From: Furfurilactobacillus milii
GTDB taxonomy: Bacteria; Bacillota; Bacilli; Lactobacillales; Lactobacillaceae
DNA: 64,000 nucleotides
Direction of reading: 5' to 3'
Assembly (NCBI RefSeq): GCF_009864005.1
Contig: NZ_WEZQ01000011.1
Location: 1-64,000, forward strand
Part shown: positions 54,654 through 63,694 of the stretch, piece after piece
How positions within the stretch are numbered: the stretch's first letter is position 1
Layout of the letters: each line of letters starts with the position of its first letter
Notes under the pieces: model-generated
The model's database searches: none
What the model was told of the DNA's origin: nothing
Seen by the model: the letters and a program-made list of their open reading frames with translations, nothing else
Made by a program: the position numbers and the translations under genes

Positions 54654-56231
54654 ATGAACAAAGAAGATCTTTTAGAGCCGTTTGAACGGCGACAGATTAG
54701 GATTTTGCAATATCTATACCGTAATAATGGCGAGGCCAAAATTTCAGAAATTGCGACCGCGTTACCTTTTTCAAGCCGCAATTTATTAATGGACGACCTG
54801 CAAGCCATCCAAATGGTGCTGAGACCTTCACTAGCTCAATATGATATTTCCTTTAAATGGAACAATGAAAAAGTTCATTTACACATCAACGGTCAAATGA
54901 GTTTAAAAACGCTCATTTTCTCGTACTATCGCCAGACACCTAAAATCAGCATTATCGAAAACATCGTCCTTAATCCCAATCTAACCAGCATTCAATTGGC
55001 CACCAAGCTCAACTTCAGCGTGGCCACTCTTTACCGTAAGATTGCCGAACTTAATGATCTTTTAGCGCCCTTTCACGTCAAAATCAATCAACTGCAACTC
55101 ACTGGCCCAGATCTTGCTATTCAACATTTAATGTATGAACTGCTGTGGAATGTCTGCCCAAAAGACCAGTACGTTTACCGTCGTTATTTGCAACGTAACA
55201 GTCCTTTAGCGGAGACAATGCATCGTTTATTAATCGACGGATCTAATAAATATCTCGCGGCTGACGGGCCTCGCAAACTGTATACTTGGCTACTAATTAT
55301 TCGGCTGCGCAACCGACATGCCGACACGACGATGACCTTATCTCCCCTCGCCCGCCAAGTCTATAAGACGATGGCAAGTGCGCCCCACTTTCAACAGTTG
55401 TGGCAACGACTACAGGATTCGATGCCCACGTTTATGCAGCGAATCGAAAAAACAGAACTTGAGCAAAGTTTATTGATTTTTTGTGTTGCTCATGAAGTTT
55501 TCCCCATTGACGACGCCTTTTGGCAACCTGCTGTGGACATGGTCAATACGGCTGATTCTCTTGCGATCATGGCGCAAACTATCCACCAAGAACATGTTCA
55601 GCCAATGCTTAATTTAGACACGCCAACCATTACGCGATACAGTGTCGCTACTCTCTATCGCACATTGGTCAACCTCACCGTCTGTGCTGGTCATATCAAC
55701 GTTATGCGGCCAGATACAACAACACGTTACTACCAACGCCTTCATAATGAATTGATCATCCGTCAGGCCCACGAGCTTACTCGCGTCATCGTTTCATCCT
55801 TGGCAGACAAATTTAAGATTTCTGTCGATCCAGGATATGTGCAACAGCTTATGGTACTACTACGTTTAACGTTGAGACAGCGATTTGCCCCAACCTACAG
55901 GATTGCCATCGATCCGGAAATTGGTGAGATGTGGCTCGAACCCTTTATTCAAATTTGCCAAAACTACTTTAATCAAACACTTAGAACGACAGTTGAAGTC
56001 TTTGACCCAAATAAGCAATATGATCTTTATTTATCCGATCATTGTCCCGATCAACCTGTTATTCAAGCTGCCCAAACGTATATTTTGACGGATCTAGGAT
56101 CCGAAGATGATTTGACTAAAATAACTGAATTACTCCAAGCTACCCCAAATAATCGAGGCTTAACTGGGCATCCCCGCGAACTATCGGCAACGAACCCACC
56201 ATGCCATCGAACACCAAAGAACGTACTTTAA
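54654..56231 (+). CDS. Mga-like (PRD-type) transcriptional regulator
   Basis: 525 aa. Two N-terminal winged-helix regions (about 15-65 and 95-150, with NLTSIQLATKLNFSVATLYRKIAELN) and helical PRD-like domains, followed by an EIIB-like C terminus. This is the layout of Mga/AtxA-type regulators that read sugar status through phosphorylation and switch on surface protein genes. The LPXTG gene that follows 160 bp downstream is the natural target candidate. GAGGTGG precedes the ATG. Confidence 0.82.
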   Translation: MNKEDLLEPFERRQIRILQYLYRNNGEAKISEIATALPFSSRNLLMDDLQAIQMVLRPSLAQYDISFKWNNEKVHLHINGQMSLKTLIFSYYRQTPKISIIENIVLNPNLTSIQLATKLNFSVATLYRKIAELNDLLAPFHVKINQLQLTGPDLAIQHLMYELLWNVCPKDQYVYRRYLQRNSPLAETMHRLLIDGSNKYLAADGPRKLYTWLLIIRLRNRHADTTMTLSPLARQVYKTMASAPHFQQLWQRLQDSMPTFMQRIEKTELEQSLLIFCVAHEVFPIDDAFWQPAVDMVNTADSLAIMAQTIHQEHVQPMLNLDTPTITRYSVATLYRTLVNLTVCAGHINVMRPDTTTRYYQRLHNELIIRQAHELTRVIVSSLADKFKISVDPGYVQQLMVLLRLTLRQRFAPTYRIAIDPEIGEMWLEPFIQICQNYFNQTLRTTVEVFDPNKQYDLYLSDHCPDQPVIQAAQTYILTDLGSEDDLTKITELLQATPNNRGLTGHPRELSATNPPCHRTPKNVL

Positions 56232-56391
56232 TCGACACAGAATGTCATAAATTCATCATTTTTCTAGGTATATCAATTTTTCACGAGTCAGATTTCTCGT
56301 AAAAATCGAACTGGCCGTGAAGTTTGAGATATTATCCGCTCATTTCTCTCGTACGCTATTTCCAAGAGTAATTTGGGAGGAAGATAGAATT

Positions 56392-57855
56392 ATGAAACGT
56401 TCTCGATTAATAAACTGGCTACTTATTGTGTTCACCGTGATGATCGGCTTCATTTTCAACACTCAGACCGCACAAGCCGCAACATACGGCAACGAATTCA
56501 TCACTAGCGGAACAATTACAAATGGACCTAATTTTAGCTATGCCAGTAACGTCAACGTGCGCTACGACTGGGCAGTGCCAAACGACGTTCATATCGCTGC
56601 TAACGATCAAATGAAAATTCAATTACCAGACGCCCTTCGTGTCTCAAAGGAATCAACTTTTCCGCTGCTTGCTGACGATGGCACGGCGTTAGGAACTGTC
56701 GACGTAAAGACTGATGGCACAATGGTGGTTACGTTTAATGAAACTGCAGCAACCCTGAGTAACCTCCATGGCACCATTACCTTCTCGACCAAACTTAATG
56801 CGGCAACAATCGGATTAGGTGAACAAAATGTGCCGTTTGAAACTAACAACGGGACATTAACAAGCCCAGTGATTGTCAGTCCATCCACAAATAACTTGTC
56901 AAAAAAGGGCAGTTTCACGACTGACCGCAACGGCAACCCGGCAATCAAATGGACCATTCTGGTTAACCGTAATGAACTACTGATGGAAAATGTAAAAGTT
57001 TCAGATATCATCACTGATGCTGGTCAACAATTAGTCCCTGACAGCATTACTGTATCTAATGGACATTGGACAGACCCCACCACACAAGCAAGCTATAAGC
57101 GTGATGAAACCCTGACTGCTGGAGCAGATTACACAGTATCAGTGACTGGCGACAGTTTTGAAACAACGTTTGCTAAACTTGATTCACAGATGGTTGTCAT
57201 TGATTATCTAACAACGTTTAAGGATCCAGCCGTTGCCTCTGATGGCAGTTCTGTGTTCAAAAATACGGCCACAATGAGCTGGGGTAAAAACGGCAGTGGT
57301 ACTAATACTGAAAAGGCCACTGCCAGCGTGAAACAAACTGCTGGTTCAGGAACAGGTAGTGGTTCTGAGAATAATAACTCTGGCGAAGAATCAAACAATA
57401 GCTCAGACAGCAACGATTCCAATGAAAGTTCGACGAGCGAATCCAATAGTGCCTTTGAAAGCTCAAATAGCAGTTCATCAGAAAATAGTGACACCAGTGC
57501 TGTTGAAAGTAATGGTAATTCAGACAGTCATCACGTAGATACCAATCACGCCAACGAAAGTTCAACGGATAACTCAGTGATTGATTCTAACGATTCAAGC
57601 GCTAGTCACCTAACATCCAGCAACCAATCTTCGGCATCCGACAATCGTGACCAAACAATAGTTGCAGGTTCATCAAATTCGTCTTCGAATGCGCCGTTTA
57701 ACGGTCAATCCATTTCAACCAAAGAATCTGCAACACAGAAGGATTCTCTGGCGGAGGCTTTGCCACACACCGGTCAGCAAATTAGCATTTCACTAATTAT
57801 TGTCGGTATTATCTCGCTTACCGGTCTCATTATTTACCGGCTACGTCAAAACTGA
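56392..57855 (+). CDS. LPXTG-anchored surface adhesin
   Basis: About 487 aa. Signal peptide KRSRLINWLLIVFTVMIGFIF ending near TAQA-A, two or three Ig-like (DEv-IgG/collagen-binding-like) domains over residues 30-310, a Ser/Asn-rich stalk of about 130 residues (SNDSNESST-like), then LPHTG, a hydrophobic helix and the positive tail YRLRQN. Sortase A would anchor it to peptidoglycan. GGAGG about 11 bases before the ATG at 56392; the frame extends upstream without a signal. Ligand unknown. Confidence 0.88.
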   Translation: MKRSRLINWLLIVFTVMIGFIFNTQTAQAATYGNEFITSGTITNGPNFSYASNVNVRYDWAVPNDVHIAANDQMKIQLPDALRVSKESTFPLLADDGTALGTVDVKTDGTMVVTFNETAATLSNLHGTITFSTKLNAATIGLGEQNVPFETNNGTLTSPVIVSPSTNNLSKKGSFTTDRNGNPAIKWTILVNRNELLMENVKVSDIITDAGQQLVPDSITVSNGHWTDPTTQASYKRDETLTAGADYTVSVTGDSFETTFAKLDSQMVVIDYLTTFKDPAVASDGSSVFKNTATMSWGKNGSGTNTEKATASVKQTAGSGTGSGSENNNSGEESNNSSDSNDSNESSTSESNSAFESSNSSSSENSDTSAVESNGNSDSHHVDTNHANESSTDNSVIDSNDSSASHLTSSNQSSASDNRDQTIVAGSSNSSSNAPFNGQSISTKESATQKDSLAEALPHTGQQISISLIIVGIISLTGLIIYRLRQN

Positions 57856-57954
57856 ATTGATGAAAAAAGTCGATAACAGTCACAATTAGCATAGAAATTA
57901 AAAGTCTGAGTCATTTTGCTCATCTTTTATTTCAGCAAAATGGTAGCAGGTAGT

Positions 57955-58133
57955 TTCGGTAAGCAATTTTTCTTCAATCGCAAAAGTTCATGCGGATGAA
58001 AAATTGCCGCAAACGTGAGACATAACACTGACTTTTGCTCATCTAACATAAATCCGGCGCTCATGGGAAAAACACCCATAAACGCCGGATTTATGTTACC
58101 TAAGAAAGCCAAGGCGTGTTATGTCCCGCTCTC
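57955..58133 (-). repeat. structured repeat, family III, copy 2
   Basis: Second copy of the element at 51758. Outer arms GAGCGGGACATAACAC and GTGTTATGTCTCAC, inner arms CATAAATCCGGCG and CGCCGGATTTATG, and ATGGG/CCCAT around an AT-rich loop. Where copy 1 has CGGATGTT/AACATCC this copy has TCCGGCG/CGCCGGA, so the pairing is kept by compensating changes. It follows the stop of the minus-strand thiolase gene at 58148. Confidence 0.6.
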
Positions 58134-58147
58134 TCATACTAAAGGTC

Positions 58148-59326
58148 TTAATTAACTTCCACAGAAAGCGCAATGCCCAGTCCGCCGCCAATACATAAAC
58201 CGGCAACACCTGTATGCTGATTGGCATGCTTCAAGGCATAAATCAGTGTCGTTACGATCCGAACGCCAGTCGCCCCAAGGGGATGGCCGATGGCAATAGA
58301 ACCGCCATTTGGATTCAATTTGTCCGCTGGAATCTTCAGGTCGCGAGCAACTGCCACGCTTGGCGCTGCAAAGGCTTCATTCAGTTCAAACAAGTCGATA
58401 TCCGACACCGTCTGATGCTGTTTGGCAAGTAACTCACTGACTGCTTTAACCGGTGAGTAGCCCATTGTTTGTGGGTTAACGCCGACTTCTTGATAACCTT
58501 TAATAGTCGCCAATGGTTTCAAACCTAACTCGTCAGCCTTGCTTTTACGCATCAGGATCATGGCAGCAGCACCATCATTCAGTGGCGCCGCATTACCGGC
58601 CGTGACGGTACCACCCAGTTCAAAGCTCGGTCTAAGTTTAGCCAACTTCTCGAGACTGGTATCTTCACGAATCGTTTCATCGCGGTCGATAACGGTTTCC
58701 CCATGCCGATTTTTAACGGTTAATGGCAGCATTTCATCGGCAAACGCACCATCGTCACTGGCTTTGGCTGCGTGCTGGTGTGAGGCCAATGCAAAAGCAT
58801 CCTGTTGTTCGCGACTAACGTGGTACTGCTCTGCAACATTCTCAGCAGTCACACCCATCGGCTGATTTGAAAAGGCATCCGTCAGGCCGTCATGCTCCAT
58901 GCTATCAACCATCGTTGTGTCACCAAACTTAGTCCCCAATCGCATACCATTCGTCAGGTAAGGTGCATTGGTCATGCTTTCCGTGCCAACTACTAAGACT
59001 GCATCGGCATCACCCATAACAATGGCTGATTGACCCAATCGAATCGCTTTTAAACCTGATCCACAAACTTCATTAACGGTCATCGCTGGGCTGCTTTCCG
59101 GAACGCCAGCGTTGATCCCTATTTGACGACCAACATTTTGCCCCGAGCCAGCCTGTAAGACGTTGCCGACAATCGTTTGATTAATGATACTTGGATCAAC
59201 GTTTGCCCGCTTAATTGCAGCCTTAGCCGCTAAGGTTCCTAATTCAACTGCACTAAAGCTGGCCAATGCGCCGCCCATTTTTCCTACAGGTGTGCGCACA
59301 GCACTGACGATAACAACGTCGTCCAT
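58148..59326 (-). CDS. acetyl-CoA acetyltransferase (thiolase)
   Basis: 392 aa, biosynthetic thiolase. Nucleophile C88 in NEVCGSGLKA, GHPLGATG near the C terminus with the catalytic His, and the second Cys in LCIGGGLGIAL. It condenses two acetyl-CoA to acetoacetyl-CoA, the first step of the mevalonate route in lactobacilli. GAGGG precedes the ATG at 59326; the longer frame to 59428 lacks a site. Monocistronic here. Confidence 0.93.
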   Translation of the reverse strand: MDDVVIVSAVRTPVGKMGGALASFSAVELGTLAAKAAIKRANVDPSIINQTIVGNVLQAGSGQNVGRQIGINAGVPESSPAMTVNEVCGSGLKAIRLGQSAIVMGDADAVLVVGTESMTNAPYLTNGMRLGTKFGDTTMVDSMEHDGLTDAFSNQPMGVTAENVAEQYHVSREQQDAFALASHQHAAKASDDGAFADEMLPLTVKNRHGETVIDRDETIREDTSLEKLAKLRPSFELGGTVTAGNAAPLNDGAAAMILMRKSKADELGLKPLATIKGYQEVGVNPQTMGYSPVKAVSELLAKQHQTVSDIDLFELNEAFAAPSVAVARDLKIPADKLNPNGGSIAIGHPLGATGVRIVTTLIYALKHANQHTGVAGLCIGGGLGIALSVEVN

Positions 59327-59645
59327 GAGTTTCCCTCTTTCTACTCTGTTTGACTGCTTCTTTTTCACAAGTAAACTCAAGTCTAACCGATGTCGAATAT
59401 TACGGCAATTATTTAAGAACAATGACAAACGATTGTAACCAAGTTTTATAAACTGTCAGCGTAAATTTATTTCACAACTAATTTCATTAAACGAACCCCT
59501 AGCGGTTGAAAAATGTAAGCGTATCAACTACCATAATAGCTGTAATAGTGTTGCTCTTCACAATTGTGGAACATCGTTGACATAACGGGATTGTGCCCAT
59601 AATGATAATGATTTTCACAATAAAACATAACAAGGAAGGTTTATC
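59327..59645 (+). promoter_or_regulatory. gnd promoter region
   Basis: TTGACA (59577-59582), 17-bp spacer, TAATGA (59600-59605). CACAATTGTG at 59559-59568 is a perfect palindrome just upstream of the -35. TGTAAGCGTATCAA at 59514-59527 resembles a cre site. All lie between the divergent thiolase and gnd genes. Confidence 0.55.
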
Positions 59646-61088
59646 ATGGCAGATCAAAAAGCACAAATTGGTGTTGTTGGTTTAGCAGTTATGGGTAAGA
59701 ACTTGGCCCTAAACATTGAAAGTCGCGGTTTCACTGTAGGTGTATACAACCGTTCACGTTCAAAGACCGATGACATGATGAAGGACCACGGCGACAAAAA
59801 GTTAGTTCCTAGTTATACGATTGAAGATTTCGTTAAGTCTCTTGAAACACCTCGTCGGATTTTGATGATGGTTAAAGCTGGTGCCCCAACGGACGCCGTT
59901 ATCCAAGAATTATTGCCATTACTCGACAAGGGTGATGTTTTAATCGACGGTGGGAACACTAACTTCCACGACACTATGGCTCGTAACGCTGAACTGGACA
60001 AGTCCGGGATCAACTTTATCGGCATGGGTGTATCCGGTGGTGAATTAGGTGCCCTTCAAGGTCCTTCACTAATGCCTGGTGGTCAAAAGGCCGCTTATGA
60101 CTTAGTTGCCCCAATCCTTGAACAGATTGCTGCAAAGGCCCCTCAAGATGGCAAGCCATGTGTTGCGTACATCGGCCCTAATGGTGCTGGTCACTACGTT
60201 AAGATGGTTCACAACGGTATCGAATATGGTGATGAAGAGCTGATCGACGAAAGCTACAACATCATGCGTAACGTTGCCGGCATTTCTGTTGACGAAATGG
60301 CTGACATCTTTAAAGAATGGAACAAGGGTGAATTGGACAGCTACTTAATCGAAATCACCGCTGACATCTTGACTCATAAAGATGACTTAGGCGACGACAA
60401 GACAAAGCCTATCCTTGACATGATCTTGGACCGTGGTAACAACAAAGGTACTGGTAAGTGGAGTTCAGAAGATGCTTTGAACATCCAAGTACCACAATCA
60501 GTTATTACTGAATCCGTTTACGCTCGTTACATTTCAATGATGAAAGACGAACGTGTTAAAGCTTCTAAAGTATTGCCAGCAGCTAAGAACCAAGGTAAGG
60601 CTGAAATCGGTGACAAGAAAGAATTCATCGAAAAGATTCGTCAAGCTTTGTTCTTCAGTAAGTTAATGAGCTACGCACAAGGTTTCGAACAATTGCGTGT
60701 TGCTTCTGAAACTTATGACTGGGACTTACAATTTGGTCAACTAGCACAAATCTGGCGCGCAGGTTGTATCATCCGTGCCGGCTTCCTTCAAAACATCACT
60801 GATGCCTTTGACAAGGATCCTAAGCTGACGAACTTATTGTTCGACGACTACTTCAAGGACATCGCTGCTAAGTACCAAGAATCAGTTCGTGACGTTGTTG
60901 CCATGGCTGTTAAGGCTGGGGTTCCAGTTCCTAGCTTCTCAGCTGCCATCACTTACTACGACAGTTTCCGTGCAGAAGTTTTGCCAGCTAACTTGTTGCA
61001 AGCACAACGTGACTACTTCGGTGCTCACACTTACGAACGTACTGACCGTCCTGGTAACTTCCACTACACTTGGTACGAAGAACAATAG
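59646..61088 (+). CDS. gnd: 6-phosphogluconate dehydrogenase (decarboxylating)
   Basis: 480 aa. Nucleotide motif [22 protein letters not shown], the substrate region [21 protein letters not shown] and the conserved [20 protein letters not shown]. It oxidises 6-phosphogluconate to ribulose 5-phosphate and CO2, the CO2-releasing step of heterofermentation, acting after zwf. AAGGAAGG precedes the ATG. Codon use shows the strong bias of a highly expressed gene, as in zwf and adhP. Confidence 0.96.
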   Translation: MADQKAQIGVVGLAVMGKNLALNIESRGFTVGVYNRSRSKTDDMMKDHGDKKLVPSYTIEDFVKSLETPRRILMMVKAGAPTDAVIQELLPLLDKGDVLIDGGNTNFHDTMARNAELDKSGINFIGMGVSGGELGALQGPSLMPGGQKAAYDLVAPILEQIAAKAPQDGKPCVAYIGPNGAGHYVKMVHNGIEYGDEELIDESYNIMRNVAGISVDEMADIFKEWNKGELDSYLIEITADILTHKDDLGDDKTKPILDMILDRGNNKGTGKWSSEDALNIQVPQSVITESVYARYISMMKDERVKASKVLPAAKNQGKAEIGDKKEFIEKIRQALFFSKLMSYAQGFEQLRVASETYDWDLQFGQLAQIWRAGCIIRAGFLQNITDAFDKDPKLTNLLFDDYFKDIAAKYQESVRDVVAMAVKAGVPVPSFSAAITYYDSFRAEVLPANLLQAQRDYFGAHTYERTDRPGNFHYTWYEEQ

Positions 61089-61130
61089 ACTTCGGATTAA
61101 ATGTTGTGACTCAAACAATAGATTAAATAA

Positions 61131-61177
61131 GGCGATCGTAATTTTGGATTTTAATCCAAAGTTACGATCGCTTTTTG
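61131..61177 (+). terminator. gnd terminator
   Basis: GCGATCGTAA-TTTGGATT pairs with AATCCAAA-TTACGATCGC, then a T run. Confidence 0.9.
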
Positions 61178-61331
61178 ATTGATTATGAAATTTGCTATGG
61201 ATAATGAACTGAAACATTTGGTCGAACATAAGGGTAAGTTATGTGCTTGTGTTTGGCACATACATGTTCAAATGACATTTACCCTACTACTTAGCATTTG
61301 CTCAAAAACATGATAAACTATATTTACACTG

Positions 61332-61396
61332 ATAGTTAAATGTAACATATTCGTCAAAACCCCGAAGAGCTGGCACTCTTCGGGGTTCTTTTTTCG
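61332..61396 (+). ncRNA. antitoxin RNA of the Fst-type locus (predicted)
   Basis: About 65 nt. A promoter-like TTGCTC (61298-61303) and TATATT (61319-61324) precede it. It contains TGTAACATATTCGTC (61341-61355), an exact copy of the sequence over the toxin start (61529-61543), and ends in the terminator shared with the convergent toxin mRNA. Size and layout match RNA II of par loci. Confidence 0.6.
61358..61395. terminator. shared bidirectional terminator of the Fst-type locus
   Basis: AACCCCGAAGAG pairs with CTCTTCGGGGTT, with T residues on both strands. It ends the antitoxin RNA and the convergent toxin mRNA. Confidence 0.8.
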
Positions 61397-61437
61397 AATA
61401 ATATGTACTTAAACGGACGGGTTAGATTAGTAGTCGA

Positions 61438-61536
61438 TCACCACTTATCATTTCGATTCAACCACTGCATAAATAAGATAAGCAGCACGCCGACAACAAG
61501 CGGGCCCACTATAATAGTCAAAAACATTTGTAACAT
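61438..61536 (-). CDS. Fst/Lpt-like type I toxin, 32 aa
   Basis: A single-helix peptide: MLQMFLTIIVGPLVVGVLLI, then LFMQWLNRNDKW. The pattern of GP, a hydrophobic helix with G, then LFxxWLxR and a charged end is that of Fst/Lpt toxins (for example Fst of pAD1), which disturb the membrane when overproduced. AGGAGG sits at normal distance before the ATG. The start region overlaps a 15-nt direct repeat shared with the predicted antitoxin RNA. Chromosomal location. Confidence 0.8.
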   Translation of the reverse strand: MLQMFLTIIVGPLVVGVLLILFMQWLNRNDKW

Positions 61537-61543
61537 ATTCGTC
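61529..61543. repeat. direct repeat of the Fst-type locus (toxin side)
   Basis: TGTAACATATTCGTC, identical to 61341-61355. On the toxin mRNA it covers the ribosome binding site and start codon, so pairing with the antitoxin RNA would block translation. Confidence 0.75.
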
Positions 61544-61675
61544 CTCCTCTCACCGTTTTTATGCGATGAGCCGGAATCGACTACAATAGAGATTTTACAA
61601 GAATGTTTGCCTTAATTGGATTAGAAATACAGGTGAGTTTTGAGCGGAATGATTTTATTTCTCTCGATAATATAC

Positions 61676-62110
61676 TTAGGTTAACTTTAAGTGCAAGATT
61701 GGAAATGGACGTCCCTGATTATCCTCAGCATCACGGCTCGCAATGTGAAACCCATTATGCTGATAAAAAGATAATGCATCAGGATTTTGTTCGTTAACAT
61801 CTACTGTTTGAATGTGTTCCTTATTGATCAGGCGTTCCAAAATTTGCCTTCCGTAGCCCTGATGCAGACAACGAACATCCAGGAACAGCATTTCAAGTTT
61901 ATAATTCTTCGTGCCAGAAAAACCAATTAGTTCTTCACCATCAAACCATGTCAACAAATTAACTGCATCAAAGTACACTGGCAACATTCGTTGAATCTGG
62001 TCAATCTCTGTCGCCTTCAAAAATTTGTGCGTTGTTACAACCGTTTCACGCCATAGTATGGTTAGTGCGTCATAATCTTCTGACCTGGCATGACGGGAAA
62101 TAATAGACAT
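61676..62110 (-). CDS. GNAT family N-acetyltransferase
   Basis: About 144 aa. The acetyl-CoA loop is present as VRCLHQGYGRQILERL, a variant of the Q/RxxGxG/A motif, followed by VNEQNPDALSFYQHNGF, the classic beta-5/alpha-4 segment. The substrate, small molecule or protein, is unknown. The ATG at 62110 follows GGAGAAACAAA; the frame continues upstream without a site. A terminator separates it from femX upstream. Confidence 0.88.
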   Translation of the reverse strand: MSIISRHARSEDYDALTILWRETVVTTHKFLKATEIDQIQRMLPVYFDAVNLLTWFDGEELIGFSGTKNYKLEMLFLDVRCLHQGYGRQILERLINKEHIQTVDVNEQNPDALSFYQHNGFHIASRDAEDNQGRPFPILHLKLT

Positions 62111-62141
62111 TTTGTTTCTCCATTCAATTCTATTTAACGCT

Positions 62142-62199
62142 ACCAAAATAACCGTTTGGAAATTACTGTGCAACTTGTAATTTTCAAACGGTTATTTTC
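62142..62199. terminator. intrinsic terminator of the FemX-like gene
   Basis: AAAATAACCGTTTG-AAATTAC pairs with GTAATTTTCAAACGGTTATTTT with T runs on both strands. Confidence 0.88.
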
Positions 62200-62218
62200 T
62201 TTATCTTTCAAGTCCACT

Positions 62219-63472
62219 TTAGAAACGTTTGCTACGCCCCAACACTGTCTTAATGGCATTTAAGAGCTTGTAACGCCATGGAATCAACACTTTGGAGAAT
62301 TCACCGATCATTTCGTCAGTGTAGCCATTAAAGCCTTGTTTGAATTCAAACACACCGTCACTACCATCGAATAGTCCGGCAACACCCAAAAAGTTGTACG
62401 TCGGAATCTTTTGGTCAACAGCGGCCTTCATCATAGCATCTTGCAACATGAATGGCCCTTTAAAAGTCTTGAATTCTTCGTTCGTGTAACTAAATACATA
62501 ATCGATTTCTTGCGGTTGAATCACAAACATCGCACCGGCAACATTGAACTTGGCAGGATACCGTTTTTGAAGGTCCTTTGCGACATCGATTTTCTTTTGA
62601 TGGTTAGCCTTTTGGCGTTCAAGATCATCGATCTTGTTCTGTTCATAGCCCTTGTTTTTCGCCTTAAGTGCCGCGATTTTATCATCAGTTGACTTAATCT
62701 TTTGTTGATAAGAATCAATGTATTCATTCGAGTCGATTTCAGCCACGACAAAGCGAATTTTATCGCCAAACTCACGGTAAACGTTTTGGTAGTAATCAAG
62801 TGACTTGTCCGGGAAGTGCAATCGCTCTGCAGTCATTGCCGTATCCTTCTTGAATTCTGGTAATTCATCGAAGGAGATGTCTCTTAATTTAACACCAAAT
62901 TCTTTGGCCTTTTTGATGTTATAACGTGTTTTCTTATCGAAACTCTTTTCCAGCGTTTGTTCCGTCATGTCACGGACATCTTTTTTATACTCGTAATGAG
63001 TAACATGAGTTGCTTCGTCGTAACCGGCTGCATGATAGTCTTGATAATCGTAGCCAAGTTCTTTAAACAATGCTGGCAAAGTTTCAAAGTGACTCGCAGT
63101 GAGCTCGCCCGCATCGTTATATGTTTTAACCGGCAAGTTGGGGATCAGGCGCAAGAACATCCCGTTTTGATTACGAACGTATTCTTCAACTGCTTCAACG
63201 AACGCAGACAAGTTAGCTTTTGTTTCAGAACCTGGCATAAACAATGGTCCACCATAGATATCAAACCGATAACCAAAGTGAATCTTCATGCCGACCAACA
63301 ATCCGGCCACAATGATCTTATCGTCTTCGACAAGACCCATATAAGTCGCTTTATGGCCTTCTTTTAACATCAGGTTGCCCTGTTCTACAGATTGATAAAA
63401 CGAACCGTAAGGACACTTTTCTTCAAACGCACTAAATTCTTCAGCTGATAATTCCCGAACTTTTTGCACCAT
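62219..63472 (-). CDS. FemX/FemAB-family aminoacyl-tRNA-dependent peptidoglycan ligase
   Basis: About 417 aa. Two GNAT-like subdomains separated by an antiparallel coiled coil of about 55 residues (around 245-300, with SYQQKIKSTDDKIAALK), the layout of FemA/FemX/MurM. These enzymes move amino acids from charged tRNAs to the lipid-linked pentapeptide to build interpeptide bridges. The ATG at 63472 is taken as start although no strong ribosome binding site is visible; the longer frame overlaps the tRNA-like gene upstream. It lies directly after a terminator hairpin and two tRNA-like genes, which suggests they serve as its substrate. Confidence 0.88.
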   Translation of the reverse strand: MVQKVRELSAEEFSAFEEKCPYGSFYQSVEQGNLMLKEGHKATYMGLVEDDKIIVAGLLVGMKIHFGYRFDIYGGPLFMPGSETKANLSAFVEAVEEYVRNQNGMFLRLIPNLPVKTYNDAGELTASHFETLPALFKELGYDYQDYHAAGYDEATHVTHYEYKKDVRDMTEQTLEKSFDKKTRYNIKKAKEFGVKLRDISFDELPEFKKDTAMTAERLHFPDKSLDYYQNVYREFGDKIRFVVAEIDSNEYIDSYQQKIKSTDDKIAALKAKNKGYEQNKIDDLERQKANHQKKIDVAKDLQKRYPAKFNVAGAMFVIQPQEIDYVFSYTNEEFKTFKGPFMLQDAMMKAAVDQKIPTYNFLGVAGLFDGSDGVFEFKQGFNGYTDEMIGEFSKVLIPWRYKLLNAIKTVLGRSKRF

Positions 63473-63500
63473 TTTCACACCATTCCATTTTTTTGATACT

Positions 63501-63524
63501 AAAAAGGCATCGACCACCGATGCC
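63501..63524 (-). terminator. intrinsic terminator between tRNA-like gene and femX
   Basis: GGCATCG-GTGG-TCGATGCC, then five T residues on the minus strand, seven bases after the tRNA-like sequence. It would end the tRNA-like transcript; readthrough would be needed for co-expression with femX. Confidence 0.75.
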
Positions 63525-63530
63525 TGTGAA

Positions 63531-63615
63531 GGAGAGTAAAGGATTTGAACCTCTGCGTCATTGCTGACCTCACAACCGAAATTGTGTCCCTTCAACCAGA
63601 CTTGGGTAACTCTCC
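63531..63615 (-). tRNA. class II tRNA-like gene without usable anticodon, copy 1
   Basis: 85 nt. Acceptor GGAGAGT with ACTCTCC (7 bp), D arm CCC...GGG with GG in the loop, T arm AGAGG-TTCAAAT-CCTTT, and a long variable arm GTCA-GCAA-TGAC with a GNRA loop, all normal for a tRNA-Ser-like class II fold. The anticodon arm is CACAAU-UUCG-GUUGUG, a six-pair stem capped by a UUCG tetraloop (63577-63580), so a seven-base anticodon loop cannot form. The discriminator is U and CCA is not encoded. Own promoter at 63633-63660. Not a decoding tRNA in my reading. Confidence 0.75.
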
Positions 63616-63632
63616 ATTTTTAAAACTGTTAA

Positions 63633-63660
63633 ATTATGCAACTATGTGAGTCCACGTCAA
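63633..63660 (-). promoter_or_regulatory. promoter of tRNA-like copy 1
   Basis: TTGACG (63655-63660), 16-bp spacer, CATAAT (63633-63638) with a TG extension, read on the minus strand. Confidence 0.55.
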
Positions 63661-63694
63661 CAGCACAGGCTTGTCATCAACAGGAACTCACAAA

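Noticed and set aside
57204-57565. Long antisense ORFs over the LPXTG gene stalk
   Set aside because: They are the reverse frames of a Ser/Asn-rich low-complexity repeat and have no start signal.
63531-63615. Ordinary decoding tRNA-Ser
   Set aside because: The anticodon arm closes with a UUCG tetraloop and leaves a six-base loop at most; no valid anticodon can be placed, and the discriminator is U.
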